DNA of 50,197 nt from Mollicutes bacterium (GCA_003553945.1 PWEL01000033.1:1-50197), one strand, 5' to 3'; counted from the first letter of the stretch, positions 38,848 through 48,775 are shown. Notes: generated from the sequence alone by a model not told the origin. Program-made: numbers and translations.

Positions 38848-40482
38848 TCAGTGCGCATGATTTTTATTGTGCTTCAGCCATTCCTTCGCCGCTTGCTTTT
38901 CCATCGGCCGGGTGAAATAGAACCCCTGTCCGTAGTCGCAGCCCAGCTCTTGCAGAAGCTCGAGCGTCTTCTCGTCCTCAATGCCTTCGGCGATTACGCT
39001 CAGTTTCATGCGGTGGGCGTATTCAATCATCAGGCCGACGAGTTTGCGGGTCTTTTCATCGCGTAGGAGGTCTTCGGTGAAGGTGCGGTCGATCTTGATG
39101 GTACTGATGGGGAAATCCTTCAAAAAGGCGAGCGCCGAATAATCCAGTCCGAAGTCATCGAGCACTGCATGCACACCGAGATCTTTGAGCGACTGCAGGT
39201 GATGTTTCGATGCCTCCTTGTCGATCATCATCGTGGTCTCCGTAACTTCGAACTTCAATGCTTCAGCGGGCATTTCATATTCTTTGAGCAATGCTTCGAT
39301 CTCCCTATACAGCTGATCTGTATAAAGGCACCGTTGCGATACATTCATCGATAATGCGATTGAAGGGTCGATCTTTTTGAATGCGTCGTAGCTTTTGAAG
39401 ACATTGCTTAGGACCCAGCGGGTGATATCGTCGATCAGCCGTGTCTTCTCCGCCGGAAGGATGAACGCTTCCGGAGAGACGACCTCGTCATTATGTCGCC
39501 ACCTGAGGAGGGCTTCGAAAGCGACACATGCGTTGGTTCCGAGGTCGACGATCGGATGGTAGACGAGAAAGAATTCTTCGTTCCTAAGCGCCTCCGGTAT
39601 TTCGCCGAGCTTCTCGAAGAGTTGCTGCTCCTTCTCGTAGTGCTCTTCATAGACGACATCCCTGAGTCCCTTGTCCTTGGCGTATGTTGCAGCGACCTCG
39701 CTTTCACGGAGTCTGTCGTCGGGTTTCTTGTAGGACGCCTTTGTGCTGATGCCGACAGCGTATTCGAAATAAAGCGGTACATTCCCTTCATAAACGGGGG
39801 ACTGTTCCAACGCCGAGAGAAACGTGGGGTGGTGCTTTTCATATTCCTCGAGCGGCATGTCGACTGTGAATTTACGCTTATCCATCAAAAAGACATTGGC
39901 GCTCTCGGGAAGCAGGCTCTGCATCCGTTCGTATATCTTGGCGAGGACACGGTTATAAGCATCGTATCCGACCATCAGAACCAGCGATTCGTAATTGATG
40001 ATCTGGATGGTGAGCGCTACACAGTCTGTGGCCGGGCATTGGTAGGCGGATAGCGCCATGCTATGGTAGTTCGGGATGCCGGTCTGTGCGTCGCGGGTAT
40101 AAAAACTCTTGAGCAGTCCGTATTGGTTCCTAAGAAATTGCACGAGCACGGCAAGCAGAGCGCCGATGAGCATGAAATAGGCGGTGCGGTATAAGGAGTC
40201 GATGAGCGCTTCACCGTTCAAACCGAGGGCCTCGAGTGACATCAGGGGCCCTATGAGCATGCCGCCTATCAATCCGACGGGCAATGCCCCTTTGACGCCA
40301 AAGAAGACTGCGGCTAAGAACACGGGAAGATACATCGTATGTGCAAACGCGCTAGGGATACCCCCTGTAATATACACAAGCCACGTGTTCACAGCTAAAA
40401 AACCGGCTATCACAAGCGCGGCGATACGTTTCTGACTTGTTGATGGCGCTACGATTGTCTTTAACAGCTCGTCCTTATCCAT
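38848..40482 (-). CDS. Membrane EAL-domain protein, c-di-GMP phosphodiesterase
   Basis: 544 residues: four to five N-terminal membrane helices (about 20-120), a degenerate GGDEF domain (about 130-270; MDKRKF at the signature place) and an EAL domain (about 285-540) with the full active site EALLR, MNVSQ, EVTET, DDFGLDYSA, IKIDRTF, AEGIED and GQGFYF. It should hydrolyse c-di-GMP. ATG 40482 has a modest AGGGTTGTCT ahead; TTG 40503 is an alternative. Same orientation as the GGDEF gene upstream, but 171 bases apart with the hairpin GCATGTAC-GTACATGC (40630-40650 region) between. Confidence 0.9.
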   Translation of the reverse strand: MDKDELLKTIVAPSTSQKRIAALVIAGFLAVNTWLVYITGGIPSAFAHTMYLPVFLAAVFFGVKGALPVGLIGGMLIGPLMSLEALGLNGEALIDSLYRTAYFMLIGALLAVLVQFLRNQYGLLKSFYTRDAQTGIPNYHSMALSAYQCPATDCVALTIQIINYESLVLMVGYDAYNRVLAKIYERMQSLLPESANVFLMDKRKFTVDMPLEEYEKHHPTFLSALEQSPVYEGNVPLYFEYAVGISTKASYKKPDDRLRESEVAATYAKDKGLRDVVYEEHYEKEQQLFEKLGEIPEALRNEEFFLVYHPIVDLGTNACVAFEALLRWRHNDEVVSPEAFILPAEKTRLIDDITRWVLSNVFKSYDAFKKIDPSIALSMNVSQRCLYTDQLYREIEALLKEYEMPAEALKFEVTETTMMIDKEASKHHLQSLKDLGVHAVLDDFGLDYSALAFLKDFPISTIKIDRTFTEDLLRDEKTRKLVGLMIEYAHRMKLSVIAEGIEDEKTLELLQELGCDYGQGFYFTRPMEKQAAKEWLKHNKNHAH

Positions 40483-40673
40483 AGACAACCCTGCACTTTC
40501 CAACGGACCGTCATTCGTTCGCAGTCACCAAGACTTACACCTGAATGATAACACATGCGGAGTGGTATTATAAAAGTTATGCAGTCCGAGGTATATATAT
40601 ATCCGCAATGGCCACTTTTAAACCCCGCATGTACGGGAAGTACATGCGATTCACTCATCACAGACAGAAAATG

Positions 40674-41603
40674 TCAGAAGAATGCCCCTTCTTTATAAAG
40701 CGTCACTGAGGCGCCGCCCTTTTCCTTGGAAGCATACATGGCTTTATCGCTCACACCCAGAAGTTCGTAATAGTCTCTTCCGGGGACTGAAGCGACGCCC
40801 ACCGAAGCACTCATATCAAAGTCCTTGAAATCAATGGCGACCCCTCTGATGTCCTCGATGATCTTTTCAGCGCGTTCATACATTTCATCTTCAGTAAAAT
40901 TGTAGATGTAGACAAAGAACTCATCGCCGCCGACGCGATAGTAAAGGACATTATACTCCCAATGGGCGATGAAGTGTTCGGCAATCTTCTTAAGCAGCAT
41001 ATCCCCCGCCTGATGGCCGAAGCGGTCGTTGAAGGTCTTGAAGGCGTCGAGGTCGATATAGAGGCCGTAGGCGTCTTCTGTCTCTTTTGATGCTTCGATG
41101 TGTTTTTTCAGGGTTTCGCGGGTGAACAGGTTCGTCAACGGATCCTGATAGGTCTTCTGATAATGCTCGATATACTGCGGTGTCGTTTCCGAGGTGGCTA
41201 TGATGGTACCGAACAAAAGCCTGCTTTCACCGGATGACTTCACACATTGGAATGCGATTGAAAGCCATAGCGGCGAGTCGCCTCGTTTCAATGGTAGATA
41301 GAGAAGTTCATCCCTTCTTATGTTGCGGAGCTTCTGCATGAAGTCCCTCTTGAAGGTCTGTCTCCCCTCGATCTCGGCTAACGCATTGTCCTCTTCGACA
41401 TAAGGCCAGATCTCATTTACAGAGAAAGGGCGCTCGAAAGGGATGGCGAGCGCTTGCGGGTCTCCGGAGATCAATCGTATGATGGGGTCCTCTTCTTCTG
41501 CGTCGAGGAAGAAACGGAGATGATAATCGTCTTTGAAGAGGACGTCATCGAGAACCTCCATGTCGTAGTGTTCTTTCAAATATTCAATATTCTCCTGTTT
41601 CAT
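40674..41603 (-). CDS. Diguanylate cyclase (PAS-GGDEF)
   Basis: 309 residues, soluble. The N-terminal half (about 1-140) is a PAS-like sensor; the GGDEF domain (about 150-305) is intact, with YQDPLTNLFTR, YIDLDAFKTFND and the signature RVGGDEFF (about 245). No RxxD inhibition site is evident five residues before the signature. It makes c-di-GMP from GTP. GGGGGCTTTTGA precedes ATG 41603; a minus-strand TTTTCA, 17 bases, TATCAT near 41655-41690 can serve as promoter. Confidence 0.92.
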   Translation of the reverse strand: MKQENIEYLKEHYDMEVLDDVLFKDDYHLRFFLDAEEEDPIIRLISGDPQALAIPFERPFSVNEIWPYVEEDNALAEIEGRQTFKRDFMQKLRNIRRDELLYLPLKRGDSPLWLSIAFQCVKSSGESRLLFGTIIATSETTPQYIEHYQKTYQDPLTNLFTRETLKKHIEASKETEDAYGLYIDLDAFKTFNDRFGHQAGDMLLKKIAEHFIAHWEYNVLYYRVGGDEFFVYIYNFTEDEMYERAEKIIEDIRGVAIDFKDFDMSASVGVASVPGRDYYELLGVSDKAMYASKEKGGASVTLYKEGAFF

Positions 41604-41796
41604 TCAAAAGCCCCCTGTCCATAGCATGGATGTACATTTCGCACCTATACTGATGATAACATATCCTCATACCATTGAAAACGCTTGTATTACAGTAGAC
41701 TTCAGACAGAACTTTTTTATATCCTGCTCAGCGGCAGCCAATGATAGTGCACCAGGATATGACTGAGTCTACAATTGAAACTTTTTTCAGCGGGTA

Positions 41797-41825
41797 TTGC
41801 TGTTGAACCGCGGACGCGCTACACT
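41797..41825 (+). promoter_or_regulatory. Promoter of the racemase-lipoate ligase operon
   Basis: TTGCTG (41797-41802), 17 bases, TACACT (41820-41825), about 30 bases ahead of the racemase start. Confidence 0.7.
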
Positions 41826-41855
41826 ATGTATAAGAATGAAATGAGGAGGAATACC

Positions 41856-42563
41856 ATGCGCACATTCATCGGTGTCATCGGCGGACTGGGTACGGATGCG
41901 ACGATTCGATTCTTCCAAGCGCTCAATGACTTTGATTTCGGCAAAGGGGATGAGGAACGACGCAAGATGCTGCTTTATAACAACCCCGACATTCCCTCGA
42001 GAAGCATCGACTTCCACGAGGGCGATAGAGACGTCAAAGAGGCATTGATCGCCTCAGTGAAAGTTCTTGATGATGCCGGGGTGGACGTCATAGCCATCCC
42101 CTGCAATACGGTGCATTATTTCCACCGATCCCTTCAGGAAAACGCGGAGGCCGAGATTCTCAACATCATAGACATCACAAGACGCGCATGCCTCGACGTG
42201 ATGGGACCCTCGGCGCGCATCGGCATTCTCGGGTCGCAGAAGACCATCCAGACCGGCCTTTACCAGGAAAGTTTCCAAGAGGAGAATGTGGAGGTCGATA
42301 CCCCTCCTGAAACCATGCAGCCTCTGATCGACGACGCCATCGACCATGTGAAGCGCAATGACATGCGTGATTTCTCCCATTTCGCCAAAGCAGTCGAGTC
42401 ATTCACTGAACAAAAATCACTTGATGCGCTCATCCTGGGGTGCACGGAACTCGGACTCATTCCATTGGAGTACTACCCATTGCATACGAGGCTTTTCGAT
42501 TCCAACACCAGCCTTGCCGAAGCTGTGTACCGATACGCCGAAGCAAATAACTGCAATGAATAA
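41856..42563 (+). CDS. Aspartate/glutamate racemase family protein
   Basis: 235 residues. Two catalytic cysteines are present in IPCNTVHYF (about 83) and LGCTELGLIP (about 192), and the N-terminus TFIGVIGGLGTDATI is the phosphate-type loop of aspartate racemases. It probably makes D-aspartate or D-glutamate for the cell wall or free pool. ATG 41856 follows GAGGAGGAATACC; the longer frame from 41775 holds the promoter. First gene of an operon with lipoate ligase, 9 bases apart. Confidence 0.9.
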   Translation: MRTFIGVIGGLGTDATIRFFQALNDFDFGKGDEERRKMLLYNNPDIPSRSIDFHEGDRDVKEALIASVKVLDDAGVDVIAIPCNTVHYFHRSLQENAEAEILNIIDITRRACLDVMGPSARIGILGSQKTIQTGLYQESFQEENVEVDTPPETMQPLIDDAIDHVKRNDMRDFSHFAKAVESFTEQKSLDALILGCTELGLIPLEYYPLHTRLFDSNTSLAEAVYRYAEANNCNE

Positions 42564-42572
42564 GGAGCACTC

Positions 42573-43550
42573 ATGAAGTATATCCATAACCCATCTTTGG
42601 ACACGCGCTATAACCTCGCCCTTTACGAATACATCCTCAGATATTGGAAACAGGGAAGCTATCTCATCATCTTTGAAAACAAGAACAGCATCATCGTCGG
42701 ACGGCATCAGAACACCTTTGCAGAAGTGAATCAGAACTTTGTCGACGCGCACGATGTCGCCGTTGTAAGACGCATCGCCGGCGGCGGTGCCGTCTATCAT
42801 GACGAGGGCAACATCAATGTCGTCTTCATCACGGACAAGAGGGACAAGCTGAATCAATTCCAGGCTTTCACTGCACCGATCATCGAAGCGCTAAGGGAAA
42901 TGGGCGTACCCGCTGAATTCAAAGGCCGCAACGACATCGTCGCTGATGGAAAAAAGATCAGCGGAAACACCCAAGTCGCCTTTAAGGACCGCATCATGCA
43001 TGGTGGGTCGGTCCTTTTCGATACCGACCTCGACGCACTAGGCGCGGCGCTTACGCCCAGCGCGAAGAAAACAGCCTCGAAGGGCGTGCAGTCAATCAGG
43101 CAGAGAGTGCGCAATATAAAACCATATCTCGACCTCGACAAGAACGCTTTCAAGGCGCGGCTTGCCAAAAAGCTATTGGGTCACCCCCTCGATGCCTGCC
43201 TGGAGACACTCGATGAGGAAGACATGCGCGCAATCAATACCATCAGACGCAACCGCTATGACCGCTGGGAATGGAACTACGGACGCTCACCCGCTTCCAG
43301 CGTCGTCAAGGAGGCGCGTTTCAAAGGCGGCCTGATCGAGATTCACCTCAAACTGAAAAAGGGGCGCATCCAAGGGATGGAAATCTTCGGCGACTTCTTC
43401 ACCAGACGTGACCTCGCCCCTCTCAAGAATGCTTTCCGGGGCGCCCCTTATGAAAAGAAGGCGGTCGACGCCATAATAAAGCGTCGACCGCCCGAAGATT
43501 TCTTTTTCCAGATCAGCACACAGGAGTTTAGAAACTGTCTTTTTCAATGA
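42573..43550 (+). CDS. lplA: Lipoate-protein ligase
   Basis: 325 residues. The lipoyl-AMP binding motif RRIAGGGAVYHDEGN (about 66-80), the GRNDIVADGKKISGNTQ stretch with the catalytic lysine (about 118-134) and the C-terminal accessory domain (about 245-325) are all present, as in LplA. It activates lipoate with ATP and attaches it to the E2 and GcvH proteins; no lipoylated protein is encoded in the window. AAGGAGCACTC precedes the ATG. Ends at a bidirectional terminator. Confidence 0.94.
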   Translation: MKYIHNPSLDTRYNLALYEYILRYWKQGSYLIIFENKNSIIVGRHQNTFAEVNQNFVDAHDVAVVRRIAGGGAVYHDEGNINVVFITDKRDKLNQFQAFTAPIIEALREMGVPAEFKGRNDIVADGKKISGNTQVAFKDRIMHGGSVLFDTDLDALGAALTPSAKKTASKGVQSIRQRVRNIKPYLDLDKNAFKARLAKKLLGHPLDACLETLDEEDMRAINTIRRNRYDRWEWNYGRSPASSVVKEARFKGGLIEIHLKLKKGRIQGMEIFGDFFTRRDLAPLKNAFRGAPYEKKAVDAIIKRRPPEDFFFQISTQEFRNCLFQ

Positions 43551-43575
43551 AGCGGCGTAGTTTACATCGCATTTG

Positions 43576-43602
43576 AAAAAGCACCTGGCAGGGTGCTTTT
43601 TT
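43576..43602. terminator. Bidirectional terminator
   Basis: AAAAAGCACC and GGTGCTTTTT pair over a short loop between lplA and the convergent lipoprotein gene. Confidence 0.92.
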
Positions 43603-44272
43603 AATCGTTTATCAGGCGTTCTATGTCACTGTCTTCCTTGATGCCCTCGACATGCTCATTAATCAGTTCCTGTTCCTTCTGCTGGATAATCTGTTCTTCC
43701 AGCTTGTCCTCGATTTCCTCCAAAGGTTCGGGATCGTCTTCGTGCTCTTCCATGTTCTTCTTGTATTCCTCATAGGCCTCTTCTATGTCTTCATCGCTGA
43801 TTTCTACTTCGTCAATCTCGGCATCGAGATAGGCTTCGATTAAAAGCTCGTCCGCTAAGAAACTACGGAAGGTCTCTTCAGTATAGTTGTTCTCTTCAAG
43901 CGCCTCTTCGAAATCTTCTTCAGTCTGAAATCCTGCCTTGGCTTCTTCGAACTTTTCATCGATCTCCTCATCGGAGACGCTGTGACCGTCCGCTTCCGCT
44001 TGCTGTATGATGACTTCTTGCTGTATGAGCGTCTCGAGCGCCATCGATTCGATCTGTTCGAGCATCATCTCGCCCTGTTCACCTTCAAAGTCCATGCCTT
44101 GCTGCTTGTAGGGTTGTTTCATCTGGTCGACCATCTGGTCGACCATCAGCTCATACTCTTTCTCCAGTATCTCTTCGTCGTTCACTATCGCGACGGGCTC
44201 CGCGTCTTCTTCACAGGCGGCAGCGAACATCAGGACAAAACCAATCGACAATATCATCAGAAACTTCTTCAT
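43601..44272 (-). CDS. SurA-N-like lipoprotein chaperone
   Basis: 223 residues. A lipoprotein signal peptide ends FAAAC (lipobox; lipidated Cys at about 20). Mature text starts with VAIVNDEEILEKEY, the SurA/PrsA N-terminal chaperone pattern, and stays helical and very acidic to the end. There is no parvulin isomerase domain, so it is a foldase-type chaperone at the outer face of the membrane. AAGGAGTCACTATGT lies ahead of the ATG. Single gene. Confidence 0.85.
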   Translation of the reverse strand: MKKFLMILSIGFVLMFAAACEEDAEPVAIVNDEEILEKEYELMVDQMVDQMKQPYKQQGMDFEGEQGEMMLEQIESMALETLIQQEVIIQQAEADGHSVSDEEIDEKFEEAKAGFQTEEDFEEALEENNYTEETFRSFLADELLIEAYLDAEIDEVEISDEDIEEAYEEYKKNMEEHEDDPEPLEEIEDKLEEQIIQQKEQELINEHVEGIKEDSDIERLIND

Positions 44273-44278
44273 ACATAG

Positions 44279-44943
44279 TGACTCCTTATTAATTTATTAT
44301 TTAGTGCGCACTTTAACATATCTCACTCAAAATGAAAACCATTAATTTGCAGCTGCTTATAAAAACATGATGGGATACATGAGGAAAATCCCATGTTACA
44401 CAACAATCCCCTGCCGGAACAGGGGAAATTCTTCCATCATATAAGACCTGTGGCGATTTCAAGTTACGGTGGAACCACATCCGGTGGGCACTATCTGCTT
44501 CGTCTGTTTTATTTAGACATCTTCGGGATATGAAGAATTCATCCTGCTAAACGGTAGGTCAGTTCAGGCGAAGGGGACATTATTAAAAGACGACCCCTAG
44601 TCCTGTATCGAAGGATACAAATTTCATCACCTTGAAATAGCTTGTCGGCAATGTACAAATCATACACAAGGGGGCCCGCAGTACTGAAAGTATGGTGACA
44701 GTATCCTGAAGCCTTTCTTCAGAGGATGGAAGTGATTCGAAGTAACCGTTTCGATCAATAATGTTTCATTGAATGAAGCTAATTTCGGTCCTTCCCTCAA
44801 ATGCATCTCACGAAGTGATGCATAATTGTCCTGCGACACGCAGATAAAGACACCAGCACGTCGAATAAGGTTAGACCGAATATTCCGTTCTTCATATCAA
44901 TCTTCACAAGGTTTTTATGAACCCAGCTCTGTCAGTGGCTACT
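44279..44943. other. 665-base stretch without an intact gene
   Basis: No frame with a start and ribosome binding site is convincing. The DNA is visibly richer in A/T than its surroundings. It holds a hairpin (CCCCTG-CCGGAA-CAGGGG, about 44407-44424) and, on the minus strand, an open frame without a start codon (44660-44896). It does not match tmRNA, RNase P, 6S or SRP RNA as far as I can see. A decayed gene or an unknown RNA are both possible. Confidence 0.6.
44660..44896 (-). pseudogene. Open frame without a start, possible gene remnant
   Basis: 78 codons between two stops read YEERNIRSNLIRRAGVFICV onward to PLKKGFRILSPYFQYCGPP. The text looks like protein rather than shadow, but there is no start codon with a binding site. 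I do not recognise it; a remnant of a mobile-element gene is a guess. Confidence 0.3.
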
Positions 44944-44997
44944 GAAAAACCCCCTTGAAACAGGGCGGATGTCTCTAGAACGCCTGTTTCAAGGGGG
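44944..44997 (-). terminator. Terminator of the nucleoside ABC operon
   Basis: CCCCCTTGAAACAGG and CCTGTTTCAAGGGGG form a 15-bp stem around an 18-base loop, followed by GTTTTTC on the minus strand. Confidence 0.9.
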
Positions 44998-45015
44998 ATA
45001 TTTCATTTCTTTGAA

Positions 45016-45987
45016 TCAGCGCTTGCTGATGTCGTATGGTTCCCCGATCGCTTCGGGTGCTTTCGAGCGCTTCGATGTCAAGGCAAGGACGACAAGGGTC
45101 ATCACATAGGGCAATATCCTCAGAATCTCAGGTTCAATCTCCAATCCCCTGAGTTCCATGATGGAATCCGCCCTCGCAGCGACGACGCGCATCAAGGCGA
45201 ACAGGATGGAGATGAAGAATATGCGCATCGGCCGCCACTGACCGCTGATCATGAGAGCGAGCGCGAGAAACCCGAAACCGCGGACATCGCTCTCGAACCT
45301 ATTCTGGAACGCAACGACGAAGAATACACCGCCCAGGCCGGCGAGCAGGCCACTGATGAGCACACCCGCATACCGCATCCTGCCTACATCGACGCCAACC
45401 GAGTCAGCCGCATGCGGATTCTCTCCGCAACTCCTGAGCCTCAGTCCGAAGCGAGTCTTATAAAGCAGGATGATCACTGTGATCAGGATGATGATGCCTA
45501 TGAAGGTCGAGAGGAAAGCGTCCTGGAAAAGCAGCTCGCCGAGCACCGGTATGTCGCTCAAGAACGGCACATCCATACGGTAGCTCTCATCGACGTTGAT
45601 GCGCCGGTATCCATACACGGTCCTGGCGACAAAGACACCGACAGCGCCTGCGAACAGGTTGAGCGCAGTCGCACTGATGATCTGGTTCGACTGCATGCTC
45701 ACGGACGCGAAGGCATGGAAGAAAGAGAACCCCATGCCGACGAGCGCGCCGGTGATCAGTGCGAAGAACACCGCAAGCTGTATGGGCAGTTCGACTGTAT
45801 AAAGCAGGAAGTAAAGCATCATCGCGCCGACAAAACCACCCATGACCATGATACCTTCGAGTGCGATGTTGATGACGCCGCTCCGTTCGCTGAAGAGTCC
45901 GCCGAGCGAAACGACAAGCAGGACGATCATGACCGGTATCACATAGGCGCCTACTGAGACAATCTCATTGAAAATGTCTGCAATCAT
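45016..45987 (-). CDS. Nucleoside ABC permease (NupQ/BmpC type)
   Basis: 323 residues, eight to nine membrane helices. Typical features of the second BMP-type permease are GGLFSERSGVINIALEGIM (about 28-46) and the late FGLRLRSCGENPHAADSVGVD cytoplasmic coupling loop (about 182-202). With the gene at 45984 it forms the membrane channel. Its ATG overlaps the stop of that gene by 4 bases (ATGA). Last gene of the operon. Confidence 0.93.
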   Translation of the reverse strand: MIADIFNEIVSVGAYVIPVMIVLLVVSLGGLFSERSGVINIALEGIMVMGGFVGAMMLYFLLYTVELPIQLAVFFALITGALVGMGFSFFHAFASVSMQSNQIISATALNLFAGAVGVFVARTVYGYRRINVDESYRMDVPFLSDIPVLGELLFQDAFLSTFIGIIILITVIILLYKTRFGLRLRSCGENPHAADSVGVDVGRMRYAGVLISGLLAGLGGVFFVVAFQNRFESDVRGFGFLALALMISGQWRPMRIFFISILFALMRVVAARADSIMELRGLEIEPEILRILPYVMTLVVLALTSKRSKAPEAIGEPYDISKR

Positions 45988-47189
45988 CGTACATCACCCT
46001 TGGACTGAACCTGCACGTCCCGTTTGGCACGCCGGCTCAAGTATTTGGCAATCATCTTCTGCGTGAAGAGGCTGAGAGCGCTGAAATAAATAATGACAGC
46101 GATGATGACATCGACGATTTCCTCCCGGTAGAGCGACTGGGCGAAATAACCGCCCCGGTTGATGCCGCCGTAGAAAAGACCGGCAATCAGGACCCCGATG
46201 GGGCTTGACAGACCGAGCAAGGCGATTGCGATGCCCGTGAAACCTTCCTCGAGGGGGACGTCGACGATGCGGATATAGGTGCCGGGGACAAGGAACATCA
46301 TCGCACCGGCCAGTCCGGAGAGCCCCCCCGCTATGATGAAGGACAGCGCGACATTGCGCTTCTCCTTCATGCCGGCGTAGCGCGCCGCGTCCGGGCTGAA
46401 CCCGACACTCTTGAGTTCATAGCCGAACGTCGTCTTGTTGAGCACGATATGGATGAGAATGATAACCACAATCGTTATGAAGATGCCGATGTTGATGCTC
46501 GAACGGGGGAACAATTCCCCGAGAAAGAGCTGAGGGATGTGTGAACTATCCTCCGGGCCTTGTGCGCGATTGAGGGTAGGGTTGAAGATGAACAGTCTCA
46601 CAAGGCCGTTGACAAGATAGATGGCCATATAGTTGAGCATGATGGAGGCCACCACTTCATGCACGTTCCTGAAGGCCTTCAAAAGACCTGGAATCGAACC
46701 CCATAGCGCACCGCCGAAGATACCGCCGAGCATCGCAACGATCCAGTGGAGGGGCCCCAGGAAATCCCATTGAACGCCGATATAGACGGCGATGAAAGCG
46801 CCAATATAAAGCTGCCCGGAAGCGCCGATGTTGAAAAGGCCCGTCCTGAAGGCGAAAGCGACGCTCAAGCCAGTCAGTATGATTGGGACTGCGTAGAAGA
46901 TCGTGTCGCCGACGCTCCTGAGCCCCTGCTGGAAGGGACCGAGAAGGATGGTGAAGAAGCCGGAGAGTGCGTTGGAGGGGTCGACGATGAGCATGACGAT
47001 GAACCCGAATAAGAGTCCCGCGATGACGGCGATGAAGCTCGATGAGACGCTGACCGAGTTCGGACGCGCCGCCATCCATTTCGTTATCCTGTCCCAGACT
47101 TTTCCTACCGCACGGCCGAAGGCCGTCTCTGATAGCTTTTGCTGCAGGCGAAGGAAGAAGCGGCCGATTACTTTTAAGATGCGCTTCAT
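45984..47189 (-). CDS. Nucleoside ABC permease (NupP type)
   Basis: 401 residues: a basic cytoplasmic N-terminus (about 1-45) and eight to nine membrane helices. RTGLFNIGASGQLYIGAF (about 115-132) and the coupling loop TTFGYELKSVGFSPDAARYAGM (about 252-273) are the family marks. It pairs with the permease at 45016. Overlaps by 4 bases both the preceding ATPase gene (47186-47189) and the following permease gene, so the three are translationally coupled. Confidence 0.93.
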   Translation of the reverse strand: MKRILKVIGRFFLRLQQKLSETAFGRAVGKVWDRITKWMAARPNSVSVSSSFIAVIAGLLFGFIVMLIVDPSNALSGFFTILLGPFQQGLRSVGDTIFYAVPIILTGLSVAFAFRTGLFNIGASGQLYIGAFIAVYIGVQWDFLGPLHWIVAMLGGIFGGALWGSIPGLLKAFRNVHEVVASIMLNYMAIYLVNGLVRLFIFNPTLNRAQGPEDSSHIPQLFLGELFPRSSINIGIFITIVVIILIHIVLNKTTFGYELKSVGFSPDAARYAGMKEKRNVALSFIIAGGLSGLAGAMMFLVPGTYIRIVDVPLEEGFTGIAIALLGLSSPIGVLIAGLFYGGINRGGYFAQSLYREEIVDVIIAVIIYFSALSLFTQKMIAKYLSRRAKRDVQVQSKGDVR

Positions 47190-48712
47190 GATGTCTCCCT
47201 CCGTTTAGACCCAGACATGTAGAGACCGAGTTCGCTCTCCGACGTCTCCGCCGGGTCGAACTCACCGACATTCTCGCCTTCGTACATGACAAGGATGCGG
47301 TCGGCGAGGGTGAACACTTCGTTGAGATCATAGGAGATGATCAGCACCGCCTTACCGGCATCGCGCTGAGCGATGATCTGCTTGTGGATGCTCTCAATAG
47401 CGCCCACATCAAGTCCCCGTGTCGGCTGCACAGCGATGAGAAGGTCGTTGCCCCTGTCGATCTCGCGGGCGAGTATCGCCTTCTGCTGGTTGCCGCCGCT
47501 CATGCTGCGCGCGAGCGTCGGAGCGCCGATGCTCGTGCGGACATCGAAGTTGTCGATGAGCCTTTCCGCATGTTCACGAATGACATCGAACTGGAGAAAA
47601 CCCCTCGACTGAAAGGGCGTCTGGAAATAGTTCTGCAGTATCATATTATATTCAAGGCTGAAATCCAGAACGAGCCCATGTCGCTGGCGGTCCTCGGGTA
47701 TGTGTGAAATCCCGGCGAGACTGCGCTCGCGGATATCATAACCGGTAATATCCTTTTGATTCAGATAGAGTCTGCCGCCGCTCAGGGGATTCAGGCCGGT
47801 GATGCCGTAGACAAGTTCGCTCTGACCGTTCCCCTCGATACCGGCGACAACGAGGATCTCGCCGCTTTTCACATCGAAGCTCGTGTTCTTCACAACATCT
47901 TTCCTGACGGTAGGGCTGTAAACGCTGATGCTGTCTGCGGCGAAGACCGGTTCTTCAATCCTTGCCGGAGCTTTTTCCACGCGGAAGACCACTTCACGGC
48001 CGACCATCATCTCAGCAAGGTTCTTGTTCGTAGTGTTCTTGACCTCGACAGTATCTATCTGCTTTCCATCGCGGAGGATTGTCACTCTGTCCGCGATGCG
48101 ACGGATCTCCTCGAGTTTATGCGTGATGAAGACAATGGACTTCCCTTCGGAAGCGAGACGTTTGAGAATCTGCATAAGTTCGTCGATCTCCTGAGGAGTC
48201 AGGGATGCGGTGGGCTCATCTAGAATAAGAATCTCCGCGTCCCTGTAGAGCATCTTGAGAATCTCCACACGCTGCTGATGCCCCACGGAGATGTCGGAGA
48301 CCATGGCATGCGGGTCGACATTGAGGTTGTATTGCCTCGAAAGGGACTTGATGCGTTCAACTGCCTTGTCGTATGTGAGAAATCCCCGGTGTGTATCTTC
48401 AGCACCTAGGACAATGTTTTCAGCGACAGTGAACCGGTTGACCAGCTTGAAATGCTGGTGCACCATGCCGATGCCCAGGTCGTTCGCATCGTTGGGGTTG
48501 CGGATATCCGCTTTGTCGCCCCAGACGCGGATTTCACCTTCATCTGCCTGATAAAGGCCGAACAGAACGCTCATCAATGTGGTCTTGCCCGCGCCGTTTT
48601 CTCCAAGCAGGGCGTGAATTTCACCTTTTCTGACCCGGAGATTGATGTTGTCATTGGCTTTTATGCCGGGGAACTCTTTAGTGATGTTGAGCATTTCTAT
48701 CGTGTGTTCCAT
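47186..48712 (-). CDS. Nucleoside ABC transporter ATPase (NupO type, two nucleotide-binding domains)
   Basis: 508 residues with two ABC domains. Domain 1 has Walker A GENGAGKT (about 37), signature SVGHQQRVE and Walker [12 protein letters not shown]. Domain 2 has the degenerate Walker [10 protein letters not shown] (about 291), signature MSGGNQQKA and [14 protein letters not shown], where the Walker B acidic residue is changed. This asymmetry is usual for the sugar/nucleoside class. It powers both permeases. The ATG is preceded by AGAGGTGACGTT. Confidence 0.94.
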   Translation of the reverse strand: MEHTIEMLNITKEFPGIKANDNINLRVRKGEIHALLGENGAGKTTLMSVLFGLYQADEGEIRVWGDKADIRNPNDANDLGIGMVHQHFKLVNRFTVAENIVLGAEDTHRGFLTYDKAVERIKSLSRQYNLNVDPHAMVSDISVGHQQRVEILKMLYRDAEILILDEPTASLTPQEIDELMQILKRLASEGKSIVFITHKLEEIRRIADRVTILRDGKQIDTVEVKNTTNKNLAEMMVGREVVFRVEKAPARIEEPVFAADSISVYSPTVRKDVVKNTSFDVKSGEILVVAGIEGNGQSELVYGITGLNPLSGGRLYLNQKDITGYDIRERSLAGISHIPEDRQRHGLVLDFSLEYNMILQNYFQTPFQSRGFLQFDVIREHAERLIDNFDVRTSIGAPTLARSMSGGNQQKAILAREIDRGNDLLIAVQPTRGLDVGAIESIHKQIIAQRDAGKAVLIISYDLNEVFTLADRILVMYEGENVGEFDPAETSESELGLYMSGSKRRETS

Positions 48713-48745
48713 AACGTCACCTCTTGTGCTGAGTCCTTATGAAAC

Positions 48746-48775
48746 AGGAGAGGAAAGGTTATCCTTTCCCCTCCT
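48746..48775 (-). other. Intercistronic hairpin in the ABC operon
   Basis: AGGAGAGGAAAGG and CCTTTCCCCTCCT pair with one mismatch over TTAT, without a proper T-run. Such hairpins after binding-protein genes protect that part of the mRNA or cause partial termination, giving more binding protein than transporter. Confidence 0.75.

Noticed and set aside
44944-44997. Possible third copy of the regulator box (TTGAAACAGGGCGGATGTC resembles the P2 flank)
   Set aside because: The resemblance lies in the stem and loop of the ABC operon terminator, the box core is broken, and no -10 stands 19 bases away.
48480-48540. GCGGATATCCGC palindrome as an operator
   Set aside because: It lies inside the conserved coding part of the ABC ATPase gene and has no promoter near it.
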